From an uncultured Rhodospirillaceae bacterium (GTDB lineage Bacteria > Pseudomonadota > Alphaproteobacteria > Rhodospirillales > UBA2165), in assembly GCA_913054205.1 (NCBI GenBank), contig CAJXJM010000038.1:1-12311 (forward strand): a stretch of 12,311 bases of DNA. Direction: 5' to 3'. A model generated the notes under the pieces. That model did no database searches, was not told where the DNA came from, and worked only from the letters and a program-made list of their open reading frames with translations. Made by a program: the position numbers and the translations under genes. Positions 8,972-12,311 of this stretch are shown here, piece by piece. The first letter of the stretch is position 1. Each line of letters starts with the position of its first letter.

Positions 8972-9421
8972 CTAGCGTCGTTTTCCAAAAAAGTCTTTTA
9001 ATAATGCGGCACAGCGGATTTCCTCGATACCGCTATAAACTTCAGGTGCATGATGGCAGGTTGGCTGCTCGTAAATACGAGGACCATGCTCCACACCGCC
9101 GCCTTTGGGATCAAAGGCACCAAAATACAAACGCCGAACCCGGGCAAAAGAAATCGCCGTCGCACACATCGGGCAGGGCTCTAAGGTCACATATAAATCG
9201 CAGTTCTCTAATCTCGGGGACGCCACTTTCTCAGTTGCCGTTCGGATCACCAGCATTTCAGCATGCGCTGTTGGATCGTTGAGCTCTTCGGTGCGGTTTC
9301 CGGCCTCGGCCAGGATGTCTCCGGTGCGATTATCAATAAGGACAGCGCCGACCGGCACGTCACCTTGCGCGGCGGCTCTTTTGGCATTTTCGAGTGCTAT
9401 TTCCATATAGTTTGTGGTCAT
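8972..9421 (-). CDS. tadA: tRNA-specific adenosine deaminase TadA
   Basis: Converts adenosine 34 to inosine in the anticodon of tRNA-Arg(ACG), needed for wobble decoding; acts as a cytosolic zinc homodimer. The 149-residue protein has the zinc and catalytic motif HAE at 53-55 (His53 ligand, Glu55 proton shuttle) and PCPMC at 82-86 (Cys83 and Cys86 ligands), together with DVPVGAVL near the N-terminus. Length is normal for TadA. The frame can be opened at a TTG (9457), but ATG 9421 places YMEIALENAKRAA where other TadA proteins begin; ATG 9406 is also possible. It is the first gene of the minus-strand run and diverges from the amidotransferase with 82 bases between starts. Adjacency to rluB and rsmD is common in alphaproteobacteria, here with one gene in between. 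Confidence 0.95.
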   Translation of the reverse strand: MTTNYMEIALENAKRAAAQGDVPVGAVLIDNRTGDILAEAGNRTEELNDPTAHAEMLVIRTATEKVASPRLENCDLYVTLEPCPMCATAISFARVRRLYFGAFDPKGGGVEHGPRIYEQPTCHHAPEVYSGIEEIRCAALLKDFFGKRR

Positions 9422-9468
9422 GGACGGCAGGGTGGCGAACAGAGGACTGAAAATCAAGTATCGAATGA

Positions 9469-9497
9469 TTGCGCGAGAGTCCTCGGCAAACTAAACT
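9469..9497 (+). promoter_or_regulatory. Possible promoter giving a leaderless amidotransferase mRNA
   Basis: TAAACT (9492-9497), four of six matches to the -10 consensus, lies six bases before the ATG at 9504, and TTGCGC (9469-9474) sits 17 bases further upstream. No Shine-Dalgarno sequence is visible before 9504. The geometry is that of a leaderless transcript, but both boxes are weak. Confidence 0.25.
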
Positions 9498-9503
9498 GGC
9501 GTC

Positions 9504-10232
9504 ATGAGCAATGGATCCCAAAAGCCCCTGATTGGCATCACTCTCGATTCCGAAGATGCGTCAGATGGCGGGTATTCGAAGTTTCCGTGGTATGCGCTTC
9601 GGGAAAACTATGCCAGCGTCGTCGTTAAGGCCGGTGGTGTACCCGTCATTTTACCGCAAGAGCCAAGCCTGATCGGCAGCTATCTCGATGTCATTGATGG
9701 GCTGATCATCACGGGCGGAAATTTTGATGTTGATCCGGAAATGTATGGTGATCACACGACCCACGAGACTGTCACCTTAAAAACGGATCGCACTCAATTT
9801 GAAACCGACATCACCCGAGGTGCCTTGGAACTGGATATGCCCATTCTCGGTATCTGCGGGGGGCAACAGCTTTTGAACGTTGTCTTAGGCGGCACTCTGA
9901 TCCAACACATACCAGACGAGATCGCTGCACCTCTTGCGCATGAACAGCCAAATCCTCGCGATGAGGCAGGGCACATGGTGATGGTGGAGAAAGACACATT
10001 ATTATATGACATCGTCGGTTCGACTGAAATGAACGTAAATTCTGCCCATCATCAGGCGGTAAAAGCAGTGTCCGGCTCGGCAATTATAAATGCGCGGACG
10101 TCGGACGGCGTGATTGAAGGTATTGAAGCGCCCCGCCAAAAGTTTTGTCTCGGCGTTCAGTGGCATCCTGAATTTGAAATTGATCCTGGTGACAGCCGGA
10201 TTTTTGCAGCCTTTGTCGATGCCGCGCGCTAA
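9504..10232 (+). CDS. Class I glutamine amidotransferase-like gamma-glutamyl hydrolase (peptidase C26, PuuD-like)
   Basis: A cytosolic enzyme of 242 residues that probably hydrolyses a gamma-glutamyl amide, as E. coli PuuD cleaves gamma-glutamyl-GABA in putrescine degradation. The catalytic triad is in place: nucleophile Cys118 in GICGGQQLLNV, and His221 and Glu223 in GVQWHPEF. The family's early DGLIITGGNFDVDPEMYG and the mid-protein NSAHHQAV are also present. There are no other polyamine-pathway genes in the window, so a specific PuuD role is not supported. The gene overlaps rluB by 14 bases, suggesting one plus-strand transcript into rluB and rsmD. The start is an ATG without a Shine-Dalgarno. 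Confidence 0.92.
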   Translation: MSNGSQKPLIGITLDSEDASDGGYSKFPWYALRENYASVVVKAGGVPVILPQEPSLIGSYLDVIDGLIITGGNFDVDPEMYGDHTTHETVTLKTDRTQFETDITRGALELDMPILGICGGQQLLNVVLGGTLIQHIPDEIAAPLAHEQPNPRDEAGHMVMVEKDTLLYDIVGSTEMNVNSAHHQAVKAVSGSAIINARTSDGVIEGIEAPRQKFCLGVQWHPEFEIDPGDSRIFAAFVDAAR

Positions 10233-11172
10233 AACAAACCCAGAGAAGATCGGCAAACCGGAACGCATCGCCAAGGTGATTGCGAGGGCCGGTTTGTGTT
10301 CGAGGCGTGAAGCCGAGCGCTGGATTGCCGAAGGCCGCGTTAAACTTGATGGTAAAGTGTTGGAGAGCCCTGCGATCACGGTTACGTCTGCCAATTCCAT
10401 TGTTGTTGACGGCGAGCCACTACCCGGTGCCGCGGCGCAAAAGGTATGGCGCTATCATAAACCGGCTGGATTGCTGACGACGCATAGTGATCCAGAGGGC
10501 CGTCCGACTTTGTTTGATAGCCTGCCTGGTGACATGCCGCGCGTAATTTCGATTGGACGCTTGGATCTTACCTCTGAAGGCTTGTTGTTGCTCACCAATG
10601 ACGGCGAATTGGCGCGCCAATTGGAGCTTCCGGCAAGTGGCTGGCTTCGGCGGTATCGGGTGCGTATCCATGGTCGGCCAGACCAAAAAACCCTCGAGGA
10701 TTTGATCAACGGCATTACCGTAGACGGTATACGCTATAAATCTATTCAAGCTGAGCTTGATCGCCAGCAAGGTGCCAATGCCTGGCTGACGGTTTCACTG
10801 ATTGAAGGCAAAAACCGTGAAATTCGCCGGGTCATGGAACATCTCGGCTGGTCTGTGAGCCGATTGATTCGCATCTCCTATGGCCCATTCCAACTCGGGA
10901 AACTCGAAAAAGGTGAAGTTGAGGAAGTTCGAGGCAAGGTCTTAAAGGACCAGCTAAGCGGGCGGGATCGTGCCGGTTTTGCGAAAAAGACTGAAAAAAC
11001 GTCGCGCCGTCCAGCAGACAAGCGAGACAAAAAAAGAAAATCCAGCAGGCCACGTAGGGATCCAAGAAAATCTGCGGGCATCGATCCGGTAAATAAGCCG
11101 CGCCAAAAGCCAGATAGAAAACCAGAAGCAAAATCGGGGAAACCAATTGCGAATCGTCGGCGGAAGAAATAA
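10219..11172 (+). CDS. rluB: 23S rRNA pseudouridine synthase, RluB/RsuA family, with long basic tail
   Basis: Isomerises a specific uridine of large-subunit rRNA (U2605 for E. coli RluB) to pseudouridine. In the 317-residue protein, residues 14-60 form an S4 RNA-binding domain (RIAKVIARAGLCSRREAERW). The catalytic domain follows with Asp116 in GRLDLTSEGLLLLTNDG and the late motif EGKNREIRRVMEHLGW. From about residue 250 to the end the protein is a low-complexity Lys/Arg/Pro-rich tail, likely disordered and RNA-binding. The frame is open upstream to a TTG, but ATG 10219 starts just before the S4 domain as expected. It begins inside the end of the amidotransferase gene without a visible Shine-Dalgarno, so it may depend on translational coupling. 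RsuA-family paralogues differ in target, so the U2605 assignment is by family. Confidence 0.93.
   Translation: MPRAKTNPEKIGKPERIAKVIARAGLCSRREAERWIAEGRVKLDGKVLESPAITVTSANSIVVDGEPLPGAAAQKVWRYHKPAGLLTTHSDPEGRPTLFDSLPGDMPRVISIGRLDLTSEGLLLLTNDGELARQLELPASGWLRRYRVRIHGRPDQKTLEDLINGITVDGIRYKSIQAELDRQQGANAWLTVSLIEGKNREIRRVMEHLGWSVSRLIRISYGPFQLGKLEKGEVEEVRGKVLKDQLSGRDRAGFAKKTEKTSRRPADKRDKKRKSSRPRRDPRKSAGIDPVNKPRQKPDRKPEAKSGKPIANRRRKK
11136..11140 (+). promoter_or_regulatory. Ribosome binding site supporting the TTG start of rsmD
   Basis: GGGGA lies six bases before the TTG at 11147, within the last codons of rluB. Correct spacing and the conserved protein start directly after it support initiation at this unusual codon. 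Confidence 0.6.
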
Positions 11173-11707
11173 AGGCCGTTCCCTAAAAGCACCGAAAGGT
11201 CAGGCGACGCGTCCAACCTCTGATCGTGCTCGTGAATCTGTTTTCAATATTTTAAACGCGCGCTTGGGGGGCGGATTTGAAGGCCTCACTGTTGTCGATC
11301 TTTTTGCCGGCACTGGCGCTTATGGCTTGGAAGCTTTGTCACGCGGGGCGGCCCAGGCGGTCTTGGTCGACAATAACCGGGAGGCGATCAAAATAATTGA
11401 AGAGAATGTGGTTACATTAGGCGAAACAAATCGCGCCATTCTTCAAAAACGCGATGCGACGGAATTGGGTTCTTTGCCTCATAAAGCCTCGCCTGCCGAT
11501 CTTGTGTTTCTCGATCCACCCTACGGTTTGAACCTTGTCGAGCCGGCCCTTAAATCACTTCTCGAAAATCATTGGTTGGCGGAGAAAGCAATCTGTATTG
11601 TTGAGATGTCAGCAAAAGAATTGATTGAATTGCCCGATTTATTCGAACAGATCGATCAACGAAAATACGGCAAAGCTGTCATTCATATACTCAGATATAG
11701 CGGCTAA
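11147..11707 (+). CDS. rsmD: 16S rRNA (guanine966-N2)-methyltransferase RsmD
   Basis: Methylates G966 of 16S rRNA with S-adenosylmethionine during small-subunit assembly. The 186-residue protein begins MRIVGGRNKGR, as RsmD proteins do. It has TRPTSDRARES at 21-31, the SAM-binding motif DLFAGTGAYG at 51-60 and the catalytic DPPY at 123-126. The start codon is TTG, 26 bases inside rluB and preceded by GGGGA; there is no ATG that keeps the conserved N-terminus. The rluB-rsmD pair is a common alphaproteobacterial arrangement, and both products act on rRNA. The stop is TAA at 11705-11707, followed by a 106-base gap. Confidence 0.96.
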   Translation: MRIVGGRNKGRSLKAPKGQATRPTSDRARESVFNILNARLGGGFEGLTVVDLFAGTGAYGLEALSRGAAQAVLVDNNREAIKIIEENVVTLGETNRAILQKRDATELGSLPHKASPADLVFLDPPYGLNLVEPALKSLLENHWLAEKAICIVEMSAKELIELPDLFEQIDQRKYGKAVIHILRYSG

Positions 11708-11719
11708 TGCTTCACATAA

Positions 11720-11777
11720 ACGTTATCAATAACACCACGTTAACCCCTGGCGACGGAATGGTCGCCTGCCTACGTTA
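11720..11777 (+). repeat. Three direct ACGTTA repeats upstream of the terminal gene
   Basis: ACGTTA occurs at 11720-11725, 11737-11742 and 11772-11777, spaced 17 and 35 bases apart, that is about one times and two times 17.5. The first copy overlaps a short dyad, GTTAT-CA-ATAAC (11722-11733). Three copies in about 100 bases is far above chance expectation for a hexamer. They could be binding sites for a regulator of the gene at 11814. Confidence 0.4.
11749..11766 (+). promoter_or_regulatory. GC-rich 6-bp hairpin downstream of rsmD
   Basis: GGCGAC (11749-11754) and GTCGCC (11761-11766) form a perfect stem around the loop GGAATG. It lies 42 bases after the rsmD stop. No T-run follows, so it is not a standard intrinsic terminator. 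It may end or protect the rluB-rsmD message or belong to the regulatory region of the next gene. Confidence 0.35.
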
Positions 11778-11778
11778 G

Positions 11779-11805
11779 GTCCTTATAAACAAGACATATA
11801 AGGAC
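11779..11805 (+). promoter_or_regulatory. Perfect 9-bp inverted repeat enclosing the ribosome binding site of the terminal gene
   Basis: GTCCTTATA (11779-11787) and TATAAGGAC (11797-11805) are exact reverse complements separated by AACAAGACA. The right arm contains AAGGA (11800-11804), the only Shine-Dalgarno for the ATG at 11814. In RNA the stem would hide the ribosome binding site; in DNA it would be a symmetrical operator near possible -10 elements (TATAAA at 11784, TATAAG at 11797). Confidence 0.55.
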
Positions 11806-11813
11806 AATAAAAA

Positions 11814-12311
11814 ATGACTAAAAACGGTTTGCTGGCAGGAATTATTGTCGGTTTGGGAATCGGTGGATTTATTGCACCGGTAGCAATTGCGGAAATCGTT
11901 TCGCCTCTGCACAGTGATAATAACTGCACCTCGCAGATTCAACTGCCGCAGGATAAAGAAGACTTATCTCTAAATGACGTGAAACATGCCGTTAAAAGCC
12001 ATCTTTTGAGGATCGGCGCAGAAAAGCATGGGGTTCGTGTTTCTTGGTATGATGAGGAAATCATAACGGTAAACATTAGCCACAACGGCCATGTTTTGCG
12101 CCGCCTTAAAGTCGATGCGGCGAATGCTGAAATTGTCGAACGCAAAAATTATCGCCGCGCGGTTGGCTTTGAAGCGCCTCAGGTTGCCCTAAAAGTTGCT
12201 CACGACAATCAGTTCGTTCAGAAAGTCAGATACTCTCGCCAGTTACGGCGCCATATGCTGGGCGATGGTAAATCCTGGGCGAGTTGGATTGGCGCTCGCA
12301 AAGCCGGATTT
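11814..12311 (+). CDS. Unrecognised exported or membrane-anchored protein, cut by window end
   Basis: The frame runs 166 codons from ATG 11814 to the edge with no stop, and I do not recognise the full protein. Residues 5-26 form a hydrophobic, glycine-rich segment after Lys3 (GLLAGIIVGLGIGGF), ending PVAIA-E near residue 26. That fits a cleavable signal peptide or an N-terminal membrane anchor. A single cysteine, Cys38, follows in the mature part and is not in a lipobox. Residues about 53-110 (NDVKHAVKSHLLR through VNISHNGHVLRRLKVDAANAEIVERK) have the helix-then-strands pattern and DAANAEIV ending that recall PepSY-like domains, but this is a weak resemblance. The rest is basic, with clusters such as KNYRR and RQLRRH. 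AAGGA lies nine bases upstream of the start, inside a 9-bp inverted repeat. It is transcribed in the same direction as rsmD but is probably a separate unit. Confidence 0.75.
   Translation, partial: MTKNGLLAGIIVGLGIGGFIAPVAIAEIVSPLHSDNNCTSQIQLPQDKEDLSLNDVKHAVKSHLLRIGAEKHGVRVSWYDEEIITVNISHNGHVLRRLKVDAANAEIVERKNYRRAVGFEAPQVALKVAHDNQFVQKVRYSRQLRRHMLGDGKSWASWIGARKAGF

Noticed and set aside
9422..9457. TTG at 9457 as the tadA start
   Set aside because: The extra 12 residues are not found in TadA proteins, and ATG 9421 gives the normal N-terminus.
10114..10218. TTG at 10114 as the rluB start
   Set aside because: It would add 35 residues read through the end of the amidotransferase gene with no match to the family; ATG 10219 precedes the S4 domain directly.
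11939..12145. 68-codon open frame on the minus strand near the window end
   Set aside because: It is antisense to the continuous 166-codon plus frame that has a signal segment and ribosome binding site.
1..12311. CRISPR array, tRNA or rRNA genes, transposase, phage or toxin-antitoxin genes
   Set aside because: I looked for spaced direct repeats, cloverleaf arms, terminal inverted repeats and typical protein motifs and saw none; nearly all the sequence is accounted for by the listed genes.

Overview
The window looks like a chromosomal segment of an alphaproteobacterium. The evidence is a class I (archaeal-type) lysyl-tRNA synthetase, an alphaproteobacterial-type long DinG-like helicase, an aminotransferase of the alphaproteobacterial BCAT type, and the tadA / rluB-rsmD neighbourhood. 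Coding density is high, several genes overlap, and base composition is near 50% GC throughout. I see no tRNA, rRNA, CRISPR array, insertion sequence or phage gene. No gap between genes exceeds about 140 bases. The last gene and the first gene both run off the window.

Layout. Positions 1-2734 (minus) hold a DinG/XPD-family Fe-S helicase lacking only its extreme C-terminus. It diverges from lysS (2849-4468, plus) across a 114-base promoter region. A convergent EamA/DMT-family exporter follows (4521-5425, minus), with one base apparently missing near 5255. Then come an SMP-30/gluconolactonase-family lactonase (5564-6487, plus) and a convergent minus-strand run read as tadA (9421-8972), class IV aminotransferase (8960-8091) and GMC oxidoreductase (8091-6484). 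Diverging from tadA is a plus-strand run: class I glutamine amidotransferase (9504-10232), rluB (10219-11172) and rsmD (11147-11707), each overlapping the next. After a 106-base gap rich in dyads and a triplicated hexamer, an unrecognised exported or membrane-anchored protein begins at 11814 and is cut by the window end.

How the genes fit together. Most of the window is information processing: DNA repair helicase, Lys-tRNA charging, tRNA wobble deamination, and 23S and 16S rRNA modification. Embedded in it is a small metabolic patch: lactonase, FAD-dependent alcohol dehydrogenase, aminotransferase, amidotransferase and exporter. A GMC dehydrogenase beside an SMP-30 lactonase could oxidise a cyclic sugar or alcohol and open the resulting lactone, but substrates cannot be read from sequence.

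I do not see a clearly novel multi-gene system. The points most worth a second look are the frameshifted exporter, a perfect 9-bp inverted repeat that contains the ribosome binding site of the terminal unknown gene, three ACGTTA repeats in the same leader, the degenerate exonuclease-like N-terminus of the helicase, and two starts that look leaderless.
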